DNA from: Actinomycetes bacterium
Lineage (GTDB): Bacteria > Actinomycetota > Acidimicrobiia > Acidimicrobiales > Palsa-688
Assembly: GCA_021808665.1 (NCBI GenBank)
Contig: JAKBBA010000052.1
Coordinates: forward strand, 1-22,916
Direction of reading: 5' to 3'
Length of the DNA: 22,916 bases
Position numbers and translations under genes: made by a program. Shown here piece after piece: positions 7,901 to 16,981 of this stretch. The notes below the pieces were generated by a model. That model was not told where the DNA came from, did no database searches, and saw only the letters and a list, made by a program, of their open reading frames with translations. Positions within the stretch are counted from its first letter, which is position 1. Each line of letters opens with the position of its first letter.

Positions 7901-8546
7901 GAAGGAGATGCTCGGCCTTTACCTTTCGGACCATCCCCTCAAGGGTCTCGAAGCGACCCTGGCCCGTAGGTGCGACGTTGGCATCGCCGAGCTTCGCGAG
8001 CAGGCGGGGCGGGAAGTAGCGGGCGAGACCGTTGGCCGGGTGGCGGGCTTCAGGGGTCGTGACGGCGAGGCTCGCTGCATCGGAGGGGTCGTCACCGGTC
8101 TTGTCCGCAAGTACACCAAGCGCGGCGACATGATGGCCACCTTTACTTTGGAGGACCTTTCCTCGTCGATCGAGGTCTGGGTTTTCCCCAAGACGATGGC
8201 CGCTGTCGGTCACCTGCTCGCAGACGACGCAGTCATTGTCGTGAAAGGCCGTCTCGACCAGCGGGAGGAGACTCCGAAGCTGATATGCCTCGACGTGGAG
8301 AGGGTCGAGATCCGAGACGACGACGTTGAGCCACTCCATCTGAACTTACCCCTGCAAGCTTTGAGCGAGGACCGTGTCGCGCGTTTGAAAGGCGTTCTCA
8401 GTGGCCACCCGGGCGTATCCCCGGTGTTCCTGCACGTAGGGGATAAGTGCATCAGATTGGGCCCGCAGTTCTGGGTTGATCGCTCTGGCGGTCTCGCCGC
8501 CGAACTGCGCGAGCTGCTCGGGGCGAACTGCCTGAGCTCCGGCTGA
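4947..8546 (+). CDS. dnaE: DNA polymerase III alpha subunit, DnaE1 type
   Basis: Replicative DNA polymerase, 1199 aa. The N-terminal PHP domain has a full set of metal ligands: H9 and H11 (HLHQHTEFSMLDG), D18, H43 (TDHGN), E68 (GTEAY), H102 (YYHLTLL), C152 (TTGCLGG), D220 and H222 (NDSHY). In mycobacterial DnaE1 these residues give the proofreading exonuclease, so this enzyme should proofread itself. The palm shows GPGRGSAAG and PDIDMDFDE with catalytic D413 and D415. The finger/thumb region, helix-hairpin-helix segment (VLNKRTVESLIKAGAFDSLG) and C-terminal OB fold (GGVVTGLVRKYTKRGDMMAT) follow in normal order. The start GTG 4947 was chosen because VGASFTHLHQHTEFS aligns with family N termini; GGAAG lies just upstream. 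The frame is open further 5' inside bpa but does not resemble DnaE. Length and motifs indicate an intact gene. Confidence 0.97.
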   Translation: MGASFTHLHQHTEFSMLDGAARVPDVIASAVRDGQPAIGITDHGNMYGVLDFYKAAREAGIKPIIGTEAYMAGESRFERPVRRGRIDDGGGEGETGEKLYYHLTLLAETGTGYKNLLKLSSDAYLEGYFYKPRCDWELLERYHEGLIATTGCLGGVVLQALLRDDTERAVKLAARLQDIFGRQSLFVELQDHGLPEQRRTNPKLVELAKRIGAPLLATNDSHYVSRSDAEAHDALLCVQTGSVKDDPKRFKFHGDEHYLKSAAEMRALFAELPEACDNTLWIAERADVEITFGRPQLPSFPRPETFADADAYLRHLSLEGAKQRYGDPLPAEAAQRLDYELAVISDMGFSDYFLVVWDLIRHARENGIRVGPGRGSAAGCCVAYCLRIVDLDPIRYQLLFERFLNPGRKQMPDIDMDFDERFRSEMIRYAAERYGWDRVAQIVTFSTIKARAAVRDAARVLGYPYGLGDRIAKLMPPLVMGRDTPLWACLEETPKYSDGFKQAAELRELVAVDPDAAKVVEVARGLEGMRRQDGIHAAAVVISGDPLTDHLPIQRKPEPGGRVEDAPIVTQYEMHGVEELGLLKMDFLGLRNLSVIERALDLIDATTGSRPDIDRVPLDDPKVFEMLQRADTIGVFQLEGGPMRNLVRSLAPTEFEDVAALVALYRPGPMAANMHNDYADRKNGRKPVVYQHPDMEEVLGNTYGLCIYQEQMMLLATKFAGYSLAEADNLRKAAGKKIREVMAKEREKFEEGCEANGYGRGVGKMLFDIIEPFADYGFNRSHAFGYGFVSYQTAWLKANFPAQYLAALLTSVKDDKDKTAVYLAECRSQGIEVLVPDINVATSEFAATQVTDPKGVNRWVIPFGLSAIRNVGEGLVERIIAERREGGAFSDFYDFCSRVDPAVLNKRTVESLIKAGAFDSLGHPRQGLMLVYESVIDRTLARRREADQGVMSLFGDLGAQTAVFDDARIDIPDQDFDKATRLAFEKEMLGLYLSDHPLKGLEATLARRCDVGIAELREQAGREVAGETVGRVAGFRGRDGEARCIGGVVTGLVRKYTKRGDMMATFTLEDLSSSIEVWVFPKTMAAVGHLLADDAVIVVKGRLDQREETPKLICLDVERVEIRDDDVEPLHLNLPLQALSEDRVARLKGVLSGHPGVSPVFLHVGDKCIRLGPQFWVDRSGGLAAELRELLGANCLSSG

Positions 8547-8567
8547 GGTGGCGCAGCTGAACGGTTG

Positions 8568-8588
8568 CAGGCCTGCATTGCAGGCCTG
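8568..8588. terminator. Perfect 9-bp stem-loop 3' of dnaE, probable terminator
   Basis: CAGGCCTGC, loop ATT, GCAGGCCTG forms a perfect 9-bp hairpin 22 bp after the dnaE stop. No run of T follows, as is common for actinobacterial terminators. Each arm contains the self-complementary octamer CAGGCCTG, so the site could also be a protein-binding palindrome pair. Confidence 0.55.
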
Positions 8589-8616
8589 GCGGTTTCGCTA
8601 CTGCGTCCGGACGGCC

Positions 8617-8622
8617 TAAACT
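8617..8622 (+). promoter_or_regulatory. Weak candidate -10 (TAAACT)
   Basis: TAAACT matches TAnnnT and lies about 40 bp before the ATG at 8663, downstream of the hairpin. GAGGAG lies about 12 bases before the ATG. The possible -35 (TTCGCT at 8594) is poor. Confidence 0.25.
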
Positions 8623-8662
8623 GGTCCAGCGGAGGACAGCGGGTGAGGAGAACGATCTACGC

Positions 8663-9334
8663 ATGAAACTTGAAGCGGAAACGAAGGACTGCACCGCACT
8701 TTCGGACGCCGAGCTGGCCGAGATGGCTGACCTCGTGACTGACGGTCCTGCCGGGTTCGACATCGGGCTCATATCCAAGCAACCCGAAGCCTGGGTTCTC
8801 ATAACCCAGGTGAGGGACGCCGGCAGTCTTCGTGGCTTTTCCTTCTGCACATTAGAGCGGATAGGAGGCACCCCCTGCGTGCTATGGGGGTTGGCTTCGG
8901 TAGGCAGAGGTCCCGGCGCTGCGGAGGTCTTGGAGGAGATAAGAGCAGCACAGCTTCACAAGGCGGTACTGGCTTTCCCCGATGAGGACGTGCTTATCGG
9001 CACTCGTTTCATTAATCCCGGAGCTTTCGCGACCTTCGCCAGCTTCCAGGACATCTGCCCCAGGCCTGGACACAAGCCGACCGGTGAGGAGAGAGCCTGG
9101 AGTAGGCGTCTTGCGAAGCGCTTTGGGGCGGAGGGCCGCATAGACGACCGGTCCTTCGTGGTCTGCGGGGACGGCAGTCCTGTGGGTGTTTTCGATTTCG
9201 AAGTTGACGATCCCAGCAATATCGATGCCGAGGTAGCTGAGTTGATGGGGCCGCTAGATCCGGTACGCCGAGACGTCCTGATCGCCTTCGGCTGGGCGAT
9301 GGCTGAAGACTTGGCCGCGAAATACTCCGGTTAG
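8663..9334 (+). CDS. Uncharacterised 223-aa protein, possibly GNAT-like
   Basis: I do not recognise a named family. The protein is soluble, with no signal peptide or membrane segment. The N-terminal part alternates helix (LSDAELAEMADLVTDG) with strands (EAWVLITQVRD, LRGFSFCTLERIGGTPCVLWG), a pattern reminiscent of GNAT acyltransferases. The acetyl-CoA loop (Q/R-x-x-G-x-G/A) is not clear; VGRGPGAAEVLEEI is the nearest candidate. The C-terminal third has a strand-rich segment (RSFVVCGDGSPVGVFDFEV) and ends in a helix. Codon usage matches its neighbours and a plausible ribosome site precedes it, so it is a real gene. It ends 8 bp from the convergent gene at 9343. The GNAT suggestion is inference from the order of strands and helices only. 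Confidence 0.7.
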   Translation: MKLEAETKDCTALSDAELAEMADLVTDGPAGFDIGLISKQPEAWVLITQVRDAGSLRGFSFCTLERIGGTPCVLWGLASVGRGPGAAEVLEEIRAAQLHKAVLAFPDEDVLIGTRFINPGAFATFASFQDICPRPGHKPTGEERAWSRRLAKRFGAEGRIDDRSFVVCGDGSPVGVFDFEVDDPSNIDAEVAELMGPLDPVRRDVLIAFGWAMAEDLAAKYSG

Positions 9335-9342
9335 CACAACTT

Positions 9343-10077
9343 TCAGGGTCTTGGTAGCAGCGATTCCACGACCTTGTGGCATCGCCCTTCGATGGGAGGG
9401 GTGAAAGCGACGAGCAGCCGGCTGCCTTTCGGTGCCATCATACGTTTCATCCCGGCCCGGTCCATCTGGCCCGCAATCTTGCGGTCCAAGCAGGGAAGTT
9501 CCCGCCGATGGCCCTGCCAGTCGAACACGCAGGCGAGGTAAGAACCTTGACGTGAGAAAGTCACGGACCCGCCTGGGTCGACGACGGCAACCGAGGGATG
9601 GTCACTGCGGCGCTCCCAGAAAGGTATAGCCGTCGATGGGTTGTTGAGCAGGGGCCTGTCTTTAGGGTGCAGCAACGCTCGCAGCATCTTCTCGCAGCGT
9701 CGTCCAGTTAGCCTGTCGATGGCTTCGGGTTGCGCTTCGATCACCACCGCCTCGGGCTGTGCCGGGTCGGGCAGGACGTCGGCGCTGCTGCTGCCGGCGA
9801 TGGTCACCTCGACCACGTCGTAGATGGATAAGGCTGCCTCGAAAGGTTCGGTCGCCCACCCCCGGACGAGCGTGCCCGACTCGACGTCGATACCAGTGCA
9901 GTGGCGCTCGTCGCTGGACAAGACGACGAGGCGTAGAGTGACTCCCGCGTCTACCCTGACTCGGGGCATCTCCTTAATTACAGGACGGTAGTCAGGTGCG
10001 GTGACCGCAGCCCCGAACGACGACGGCCTGACCTTGTCGGTGATCAACAACCTTTCGAGGGCAGAGGTGGATGTCAC
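9343..10077 (-). CDS. Uncharacterised 244-aa protein in operon with the DUF255 gene
   Basis: Unrecognised function. GTG start at 10077, 5 bp after the stop of the thioredoxin-domain gene, so the two are almost certainly co-transcribed. The first half is strand-rich with a short acidic segment; the middle has a basic segment (RLTGRRCEKMLRALLHPKDRP), then a stretch with S-V-A-V-V and CVFDWQGHRRELPCLDR, and it closes with LLVAFTPPIEGRCHKVVESLLPRP. Cysteines occur about six times but not as CxxC pairs. No membrane segment or signal peptide is seen. Its conserved-looking C terminus suggests a genuine lineage family rather than a shadow ORF. Coupling with the neighbouring protein suggests a shared, unknown process. 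Confidence 0.7.
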   Translation of the reverse strand: MTSTSALERLLITDKVRPSSFGAAVTAPDYRPVIKEMPRVRVDAGVTLRLVVLSSDERHCTGIDVESGTLVRGWATEPFEAALSIYDVVEVTIAGSSSADVLPDPAQPEAVVIEAQPEAIDRLTGRRCEKMLRALLHPKDRPLLNNPSTAIPFWERRSDHPSVAVVDPGGSVTFSRQGSYLACVFDWQGHRRELPCLDRKIAGQMDRAGMKRMMAPKGSRLLVAFTPPIEGRCHKVVESLLPRP

Positions 10078-10082
10078 GATCT

Positions 10083-12185
<2,103 letters not shown>

Positions 12186-12192
12186 CCCTCCC

Positions 12193-12198
12193 AACCTA
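12193..12198 (-). promoter_or_regulatory. Candidate -10 (TAGGTT) for the DUF255 gene
   Basis: On the minus strand TAGGTT is followed by seven bases and GTG 12185. It agrees with the TAnnnT leaderless arrangement seen at other genes in the window. Confidence 0.35.
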
Positions 12199-12281
12199 GC
12201 GGTAGTTCCAGCGACATCCGGCCCCGGTTCATCCGTGGGAAGGGCCCTCCTCCGTGGACGGCTCCTCGGCGCACAATCGAA

Positions 12282-12731
12282 ATGGCATCCCGAGCCTCAC
12301 CCGTTCCGGGGAGCTGGCGGGCTCCGCCCGGGAGCCTGAGGGGCCTCTCTGACGTTTACGAAGCGCACGCCCGAGCGGTCTACAGCTTCGCCTACTACCT
12401 TTTCGGACGGCCCAAAGCCGACCAGGTTGCACAGGACGCGTTCGTGTGGTGGTGGACTCGCGGCGAAGGCCGTGACACCTGCGGCACGACGCAGCGGGTG
12501 AGCCTCCTGGCATCGGTATACAGGAGCGCTTTGCGAGAGGCGGGCCTGTCTGGCAGATCGCAGCTGCCAACGCAGGAAGCTGCAGTCGGCCTCGCAGACT
12601 TCGGCGGCCTTGCGCGCGATCAGATAGCTACGATACTGGAGGAACCTAGTGAGGCCGTCAAAGTTCACATCCAAAGTGGCATGTTGCGACTTCGACCGGT
12701 TAGATCGGCTGCGACGAAGGAGGAACTGTGA
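12282..12731 (+). CDS. Short ECF-type sigma-70-like factor (149 aa)
   Basis: Resembles an RNA polymerase ECF sigma factor but is compact. Residues 22-65 look like region 2 ([21 protein letters not shown], then [13 protein letters not shown]). Residues 99-140 look like region 4 with a helix-turn-helix ([19 protein letters not shown], then [16 protein letters not shown]). The region between, usually including the 2.3/2.4 -10 recognition helix, is short and unlike canonical sequences ([12 protein letters not shown]). Usual ECF factors have 165-200 aa, so this one is reduced or diverged and may be inactive or act as a sigma-like accessory factor. ATG 12282 is chosen because it starts within the gap after the divergent gene; the frame is open upstream to 12168 but that would overlap the divergent start. 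Its stop overlaps the next ORF's GTG by 4 bp, suggesting translational coupling. Confidence 0.6.
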   Translation: MASRASPVPGSWRAPPGSLRGLSDVYEAHARAVYSFAYYLFGRPKADQVAQDAFVWWWTRGEGRDTCGTTQRVSLLASVYRSALREAGLSGRSQLPTQEAAVGLADFGGLARDQIATILEEPSEAVKVHIQSGMLRLRPVRSAATKEEL

Positions 12732-13420
12732 CTGGTTTAGCCAGGACTTTCCTTCACAGATCCTGTCGGGTGGTCTCAGGCCACGGGGCTATCGCGGCGG
12801 CTACGACGCCGACGCTAGCCGGCACGACATTTGGCGGACCAGGCGCCCGCTGGAATCCCCAGCGCTGGCACCTGTGGTTGCTCGCTGTCGTCTCGACCAC
12901 CGGATTCTTAGTCGGGACCTATCCCCAGGCTTCGACTGGTAGCGCCAGCCGAGACGCGGTCCTAGGAAAGCCGACTACTGCGTCGGTTGCGTCAGGTTCA
13001 ATCGACGTGGTCATCGTAGCCGCATCTCCAGTTGTCCCGGTTGTGGTGATGATGTGCGTCGCCGTCAAAATGTCTCGCCGGAGGCGTCTAGGAAGCAATG
13101 CCTTCGAAGGCGCGTTCGAGCTGGAGGATCGTGTCTTCGTCGAGAGCGTCGAGAACTTCGACGGCGGCCATGTTGTCACGGACCTGGTCAGCGCGGCTGG
13201 CGCCGGTGATCACAGTCGACACGTGAGGGTTGTGGGCGCACCAGGCGATCGCCACCTGGGAGGGGGTAGCACCGAGACGCTCGGCGACGGCGGACAACTG
13301 CTCGACAGCCTTGTTCGCAGCCGGGTCGGTGAGCCGGTCACGCAACCACTCGTAGCCCGGAAGGGCGGCCCGGGATCCTTCAGGGATCCCGTCGCGGTAC
13401 TTGCCGGTGAGCAGCCCTGA
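12728..13420 (+). CDS. Small putative membrane protein coupled to the sigma-like gene (3' end doubtful)
   Basis: GTG at 12728 overlaps the sigma-like stop (GTGA), the arrangement typical of ECF sigma and membrane anti-sigma pairs. The first 120 or so residues carry two hydrophobic stretches, about 48-64 ([17 protein letters not shown]) and 93-113 ([21 protein letters not shown]), followed by a basic RRRR end, giving a plausible two-helix membrane protein. From about 13088 the frame runs antisense through the 3' end of the aldo/keto reductase gene for some 330 bp, and that part looks like a shadow translation. No recognisable anti-sigma zinc motif (HxxxCxxC) is present. The true product may be about 120 aa with a lost or misread stop. 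Anti-sigma function is inference from position only. Confidence 0.4.
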   Translation: MTGLARTFLHRSCRVVSGHGAIAAATTPTLAGTTFGGPGARWNPQRWHLWLLAVVSTTGFLVGTYPQASTGSASRDAVLGKPTTASVASGSIDVVIVAASPVVPVVVMMCVAVKMSRRRRLGSNAFEGAFELEDRVFVESVENFDGGHVVTDLVSAAGAGDHSRHVRVVGAPGDRHLGGGSTETLGDGGQLLDSLVRSRVGEPVTQPLVARKGGPGSFRDPVAVLAGEQP

Positions 13421-14065
13421 AGATAGAGGGCTCCACGTGGTCAGGCCGAGGCCAATCTCGGAGTACAAGCGAGCGTACTCGCGCTCGACTTTTGCCCGGG
13501 TTAGCAGGTTGTACTGGGGTTGTTCCATGACCGGTTTGTGAAGGTGATGGCGTTCGGCGATCTCCCACGCGGCGCGGATCTCGTCAGCCGGCCACTCTGA
13601 CGTCCCCCAGTAGAGCGCTTGACCTCGTTCGACCATGTCGTGCATCGCCCAAACCGTCTCTTCTAGAGGGGTGTGGGGGTCATGGCGGTGGCAGAACACC
13701 AGGTCGACGAAGTCGAGGCCGAGACGCTCAAGGCTGCCTTCTATAGCCTGGCGCAGGTATTTGCGGTTCAGTGTGTTGCGCATGTTCACCGCAGGGTGCA
13801 AGCCCCAGAACAGCTTCGTCGATATCACGTAATCGTGGCGAGCCCATCCGAGGTCGGCGATGGCCTGACCCATGATCCTCTCAGACTCGCCACCTGAGTA
13901 CGCCTCGGCGTTGTCGAAGAAGTTGACGCCGGCGTCATGAGCGGCCTCGAGGCATTCAGCAGCCCCCTGACCGGCGAGCTGGGGCCCGAACGTGACCCAC
14001 GACCCGAAAGACAAAAGGCTGACGCGCAGACCGGAACGGCCAAGGTTGCGATAGGGCATCTTCAT
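13088..14065 (-). CDS. Aldo/keto reductase, voltage-gated K+ channel beta/YghZ-like subgroup
   Basis: NADPH-dependent carbonyl reductase, 325 aa, TIM barrel. Catalytic residues of the family are visible: D51 and Y56 ([15 protein letters not shown]), K84 ([10 protein letters not shown]) and H126 in VFCHRHDP. The cofactor end shows [16 protein letters not shown]. The subgroup is indicated by [16 protein letters not shown], the phrase LYWGTSEW and EQPQYNLL. The start ATG 14065 gives the canonical Y-R-x-L-G N terminus; the frame stays open upstream into menE but that is not homologous. It lies 10 bp downstream of menE in the same direction and is probably co-transcribed. A specific role in menaquinone metabolism is not supported by sequence. 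Its 3' end is overlapped antisense by the doubtful membrane protein ORF. Confidence 0.9.
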   Translation of the reverse strand: MKMPYRNLGRSGLRVSLLSFGSWVTFGPQLAGQGAAECLEAAHDAGVNFFDNAEAYSGGESERIMGQAIADLGWARHDYVISTKLFWGLHPAVNMRNTLNRKYLRQAIEGSLERLGLDFVDLVFCHRHDPHTPLEETVWAMHDMVERGQALYWGTSEWPADEIRAAWEIAERHHLHKPVMEQPQYNLLTRAKVEREYARLYSEIGLGLTTWSPLSSGLLTGKYRDGIPEGSRAALPGYEWLRDRLTDPAANKAVEQLSAVAERLGATPSQVAIAWCAHNPHVSTVITGASRADQVRDNMAAVEVLDALDEDTILQLERAFEGIAS

Positions 14066-14075
14066 GTCTTGCAAC

Positions 14076-15212
14076 TTACCGGCCTTCGGGCTCGCCCCGG
14101 TCGAGACGGTCCCGGCGGATCTTCCCGATCGCCGTCCGAGGGATCGAGTCGACCGCCACGACCTCCCTAGGTGCTGCCCAGCGGGCAAGGCGGGAACCAA
14201 CCAGGTCGCGCAACTCCGCAAGGTCAGGGAGGGGCCGGCCCTGCGCTGGGACAACCCATGCGACGACCCTCTGGCCCCACTCGGGGTCAGTCCTGCCAGC
14301 TACCGCCACGTCGGCGACGTCGGGGTGTTCGACCAGGATCTCCTCGATCGGCGCCGGCCAGATCTTCTCGCCCCCAGAGACGATCATGTCGCCCATTCTG
14401 CCGGCGACCATGAGACGCCCGTCAGAGTCGAATTCGCCTGCGTCGCCGGTCGGAAACCAGCCGTCGGGTCCGAAAGGGGCCGCGCCGTCGCGATAGCAGC
14501 GCAGCAGCATTGGTGCTCGTAGGGAGATCTCCGACGTCCGGGCGTCGATCCTGATCTCGACGCCTTCGAGAGGGAACCCGTCGTAGACGACGCCACTGGC
14601 GGTCTCGGTCATCCCGTAGGTTCCCACGACGTTCGCTGGCCGGTCAGCGGGGTAGGAGGAGCCTCCCAGCACCACCGTGTGAAAAAGGTCAGCCGGCGTC
14701 CGGGCGAGCGCCGTGGTCACCAGCGACACGAAGCAGTCCGGGCCGCTTAGCTCCCGGACACGGTCCGCGTCGAAGCCGGCCAGCACCTCGAAAGGCGTCC
14801 CGGTAGCAAGGCTGCGGGTCACCACCGCCAGACCCCCTATGTGGTTGAGAGGCAGGCAAGCCAGCCAACGGTGCCGGGTGGGGTCGACGCCGAGCCTGCG
14901 GCTGGTAGCTGCTGCAGAAGCGTCGAGAGCTCCGTGGGTCAGAACCACCCCTTTCGGGCGGCCTGTCGTCCCGCTGGTGGCCATCACTAGGGCGTCACCC
15001 GGCTCGACGGGGGCTCCACCCTCCAGTTTGTGACGCTCGCCGTCTGGGCCGACTACAGCGGATGCCCGTAGCGAGCGGATCGTGTCCGCCTGGGCGCTAG
15101 CGGCCAGGCGCTGGTCTACGGGAAGTGCCGCATCACCGGCGTCCCAGATCATGCGTAGTGCTGTCACGAACGCCGGTCCGCCCGGAAGGTCGATTGCCAC
15201 GAGAGCTGCCAT
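14076..15212 (-). CDS. menE: o-Succinylbenzoate-CoA ligase MenE
   Basis: Adenylate-forming ligase that activates o-succinylbenzoate to its CoA thioester in menaquinone synthesis; 378 aa. Seen: the AMP-binding P-loop [17 protein letters not shown] (residues 78-94), [17 protein letters not shown], the [11 protein letters not shown] motif, [32 protein letters not shown] and the C-terminal catalytic lysine region [10 protein letters not shown]. It is short compared with general acyl-CoA ligases (about 500 aa) but similar to compact actinobacterial MenE. The assignment rests on both motifs and the adjoining menA, menH and menD. ATG 15212 lies 20 bp from the divergent menA start. It leads the minus-strand unit menE - aldo/keto reductase. 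Confidence 0.9.
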   Translation of the reverse strand: MAALVAIDLPGGPAFVTALRMIWDAGDAALPVDQRLAASAQADTIRSLRASAVVGPDGERHKLEGGAPVEPGDALVMATSGTTGRPKGVVLTHGALDASAAATSRRLGVDPTRHRWLACLPLNHIGGLAVVTRSLATGTPFEVLAGFDADRVRELSGPDCFVSLVTTALARTPADLFHTVVLGGSSYPADRPANVVGTYGMTETASGVVYDGFPLEGVEIRIDARTSEISLRAPMLLRCYRDGAAPFGPDGWFPTGDAGEFDSDGRLMVAGRMGDMIVSGGEKIWPAPIEEILVEHPDVADVAVAGRTDPEWGQRVVAWVVPAQGRPLPDLAELRDLVGSRLARWAAPREVVAVDSIPRTAIGKIRRDRLDRGEPEGR

Positions 15213-15218
15213 CGGCGG

Positions 15219-15224
15219 TAGTTT
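15219..15224 (+). promoter_or_regulatory. Candidate -10 (TAGTTT) for menA
   Basis: TAGTTT ends eight bases before GTG 15233, within the range for leaderless or near-leaderless starts. The whole menE-menA spacer is 20 bp, so any divergent menE promoter must overlap it. Confidence 0.3.
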
Positions 15225-15232
15225 GCCACCCG

Positions 15233-16102
15233 GTGAAGGTTTCGCAACATCCGTGGGTGCTCGGCGCCCGCCCGAGGACGCTCCCGGCGTCGGCCGTTCC
15301 TGTGGTCATCGGTACTGCGGTGGCAAGGGCCGGCGGTCAGGTGATCTGGTGGCGGGCGGCCCTTGCGTTGGTCGTGGCGTTGGCTCTCCAGGTCGGTACG
15401 AACTACGCCAACGACTACAGCGACGGTGTCAAAGGCACCGATGTCGACAGGGTTGGGCCCCTGCGGCTTGTAGCGTCGGGCCTGCGAAGTCCGGCGGCAG
15501 TCAAGAAGGCGGCGCTCGCGTCTTTCGCCGTGGCCGGAGCTTGCGGCCTCGTGCTAGCAGCGTTCGCCGGCTGGTGGCTGGTAGCGGTCGGGGCGGCGTG
15601 CGTAGCCGCCGGTTGGTTCTACACGGGCGGGCCCAGACCGTACGGTTACGCCGGGTTGGGAGAGCTGTTCGTGTTCGTCTTTTTCGGCCTGGTAGCTACC
15701 GCAGGGACTGCGTACGTGCAACTCGGACGTCTCGATGCTCTGAGCGCTGTCGCTGGGGCGGCTTCGGGCCTGTTTGCCGTTGCCTTGCTGGTGGTGAACA
15801 ACCTCCGTGACATAGACGGTGATGCGTTGTCGGGCAAGCGGACTCTGGCGGTGAGGGTGGGGGCGGCTCCGACGAGGGTGATCTACTCGGCGTGCATGGC
15901 CGGCCCCTTCGTAGCCGCAGCGTTGATGGCGGCCTGGCGGCTGGGCGGACTTGTTGGCCTGGTGGCTCTGCCGTTTGCAGTCGTGCCGGTTAGGCGTGTC
16001 CTGGCAGGTACGACGGGACGGGACCTGATCGAGGTGCTCGGCGAAACCGGTAGGGCGCAGTTGGCGTTCGGAGCTGCCGTGGCGGTCGGCTTGTGGATCT
16101 GA
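15233..16102 (+). CDS. menA: 1,4-Dihydroxy-2-naphthoate polyprenyltransferase MenA
   Basis: Integral membrane UbiA-superfamily enzyme that attaches the polyprenyl tail to 1,4-dihydroxy-2-naphthoate; 289 aa. The first Asp-rich motif is N60-D61 to D70 (NDYSDGVKGTD) and the second is 189-197 (NNLRDIDGD, followed by ALSGKRTLAVRVG). Several hydrophobic helices are evident, for example ALALVVALALQVGTNYA, GLVLAAFAGWWLVAVGAAC and ELFVFVFFGLVATAGTAY. GTG 15233 puts GARPRTLPASAVPVVIGT near residue 11, the normal family N terminus; the frame is open upstream across the menE start but unrelated. It converges on menH with a 26-bp gap. Confidence 0.95.
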   Translation: MKVSQHPWVLGARPRTLPASAVPVVIGTAVARAGGQVIWWRAALALVVALALQVGTNYANDYSDGVKGTDVDRVGPLRLVASGLRSPAAVKKAALASFAVAGACGLVLAAFAGWWLVAVGAACVAAGWFYTGGPRPYGYAGLGELFVFVFFGLVATAGTAYVQLGRLDALSAVAGAASGLFAVALLVVNNLRDIDGDALSGKRTLAVRVGAAPTRVIYSACMAGPFVAAALMAAWRLGGLVGLVALPFAVVPVRRVLAGTTGRDLIEVLGETGRAQLAFGAAVAVGLWI

Positions 16103-16128
16103 CCAGCCGAGGAGCAACGCCGTGGGGC

Positions 16129-16914
16129 TCAGGGTCGACGGGCCGTCAACCACCTCTGTACCAGCCTGTGGAATACAGTCGGGGCCTCGAGGTGGCATGC
16201 GTGGCCGGCGTCGGGAACGACGGCCAGTTCGGCGTTGCCGCCGATCGACTCGACGAGCCGGTGGGCGAGGTCGCGGTACTTGGCGTCGAGGTCGCCTGCG
16301 ACGACGAGGACCGGCACTTCGATGTTCCCAAGGCGGTCCCACAGAGGCTGCTGCGCTCCCGTCCCGGCGAGTCGGAGGCTCGAAGCCAGGCCCGCCGGGG
16401 AGTTGCCCATCCTCCCCTCGAGGTTAGCCGCTTCAGTCGGAAGGGTGGAGAAGATCGGCTGCGACAGCCACCAGGCGAGGAAGTCGCCCACGCCGTCGCG
16501 TTCGACGCGACGTGCTACGTCGGCGTCGGAGCGCCTTCGCGCCTGGCGCTCGTCGGGGTCGTCGATGCCGGCGGTGGAGCTGACCAATATCAGGCTCGTT
16601 ACCGCCTCTGGGTGAGCGAGAGCCACGTGCAGGGCGTAGCGGCCACCCATGGAATAGCCGATCCACGACGCCGGGCCGCCGGAGCCCGCTTTGAGCACCG
16701 CTGCTGCCATCATCTCAGCCCCGTCCACCAAGCCGGCTTCGACGGCAGCGGAGCGTCCGTGCCCAGGAGCGTCGAGCGCGACCGTCTCGAAGCTGTCGTC
16801 GAGGCTGTCGACAAACGGTCCCCAGGAAGCCGCCGACTGCGTGAAGCCGTGTACGAGCGCCAGACGGTGACGCGCAGGGGCGTTGCGCACGAGGACTCCA
16901 AGCTCGCTTCTCAT
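16129..16914 (-). CDS. menH: Alpha/beta hydrolase, probable SHCHC synthase MenH
   Basis: Likely 2-succinyl-6-hydroxy-2,4-cyclohexadiene-1-carboxylate synthase, which eliminates pyruvate from the MenD product; 261 aa. Seen: oxyanion-side HGFTQSAASW (22-31), ALDAPGHGRS (46-55), the nucleophile elbow IGYSMGGRYAL with S88, the acid loop VVAGDLDAKY (D210) and catalytic H238 (PDAGHACHLE). The GYSMGGR elbow with the following Arg is characteristic of MenH, and its position between menA and menD supports the call; a generic hydrolase remains possible. ATG 16914 is preferred: the frame is open upstream through menD but lacks homology there. It is divergent from menD with 67 bp between starts. No clear ribosome site precedes its ATG. 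Confidence 0.82.
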   Translation of the reverse strand: MRSELGVLVRNAPARHRLALVHGFTQSAASWGPFVDSLDDSFETVALDAPGHGRSAAVEAGLVDGAEMMAAAVLKAGSGGPASWIGYSMGGRYALHVALAHPEAVTSLILVSSTAGIDDPDERQARRRSDADVARRVERDGVGDFLAWWLSQPIFSTLPTEAANLEGRMGNSPAGLASSLRLAGTGAQQPLWDRLGNIEVPVLVVAGDLDAKYRDLAHRLVESIGGNAELAVVPDAGHACHLEAPTVFHRLVQRWLTARRP

Positions 16915-16969
16915 GCCGCAATGATGCCATGATCCCGTCGCCCACCGTCTCTGCAAGCGTTGCGTCCCC

Positions 16970-16975
16970 AGGAGG
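16970..16975 (+). promoter_or_regulatory. Strong Shine-Dalgarno (AGGAGG) of menD
   Basis: AGGAGG lies six bases before ATG 16982, fixing the menD start and contrasting with the probably leaderless genes elsewhere in the window. Confidence 0.8.
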
Positions 16976-16981
16976 TGCCCC

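Noticed and set aside
7473..8339. 288-codon minus-strand frame opposite dnaE
   Set aside because: It mirrors conserved dnaE sequence and shows no domain of its own.
14066..14254. Longer aldo/keto reductase starting within menE
   Set aside because: The added residues are antihomologous shadow sequence and the canonical N terminus starts at 14065.
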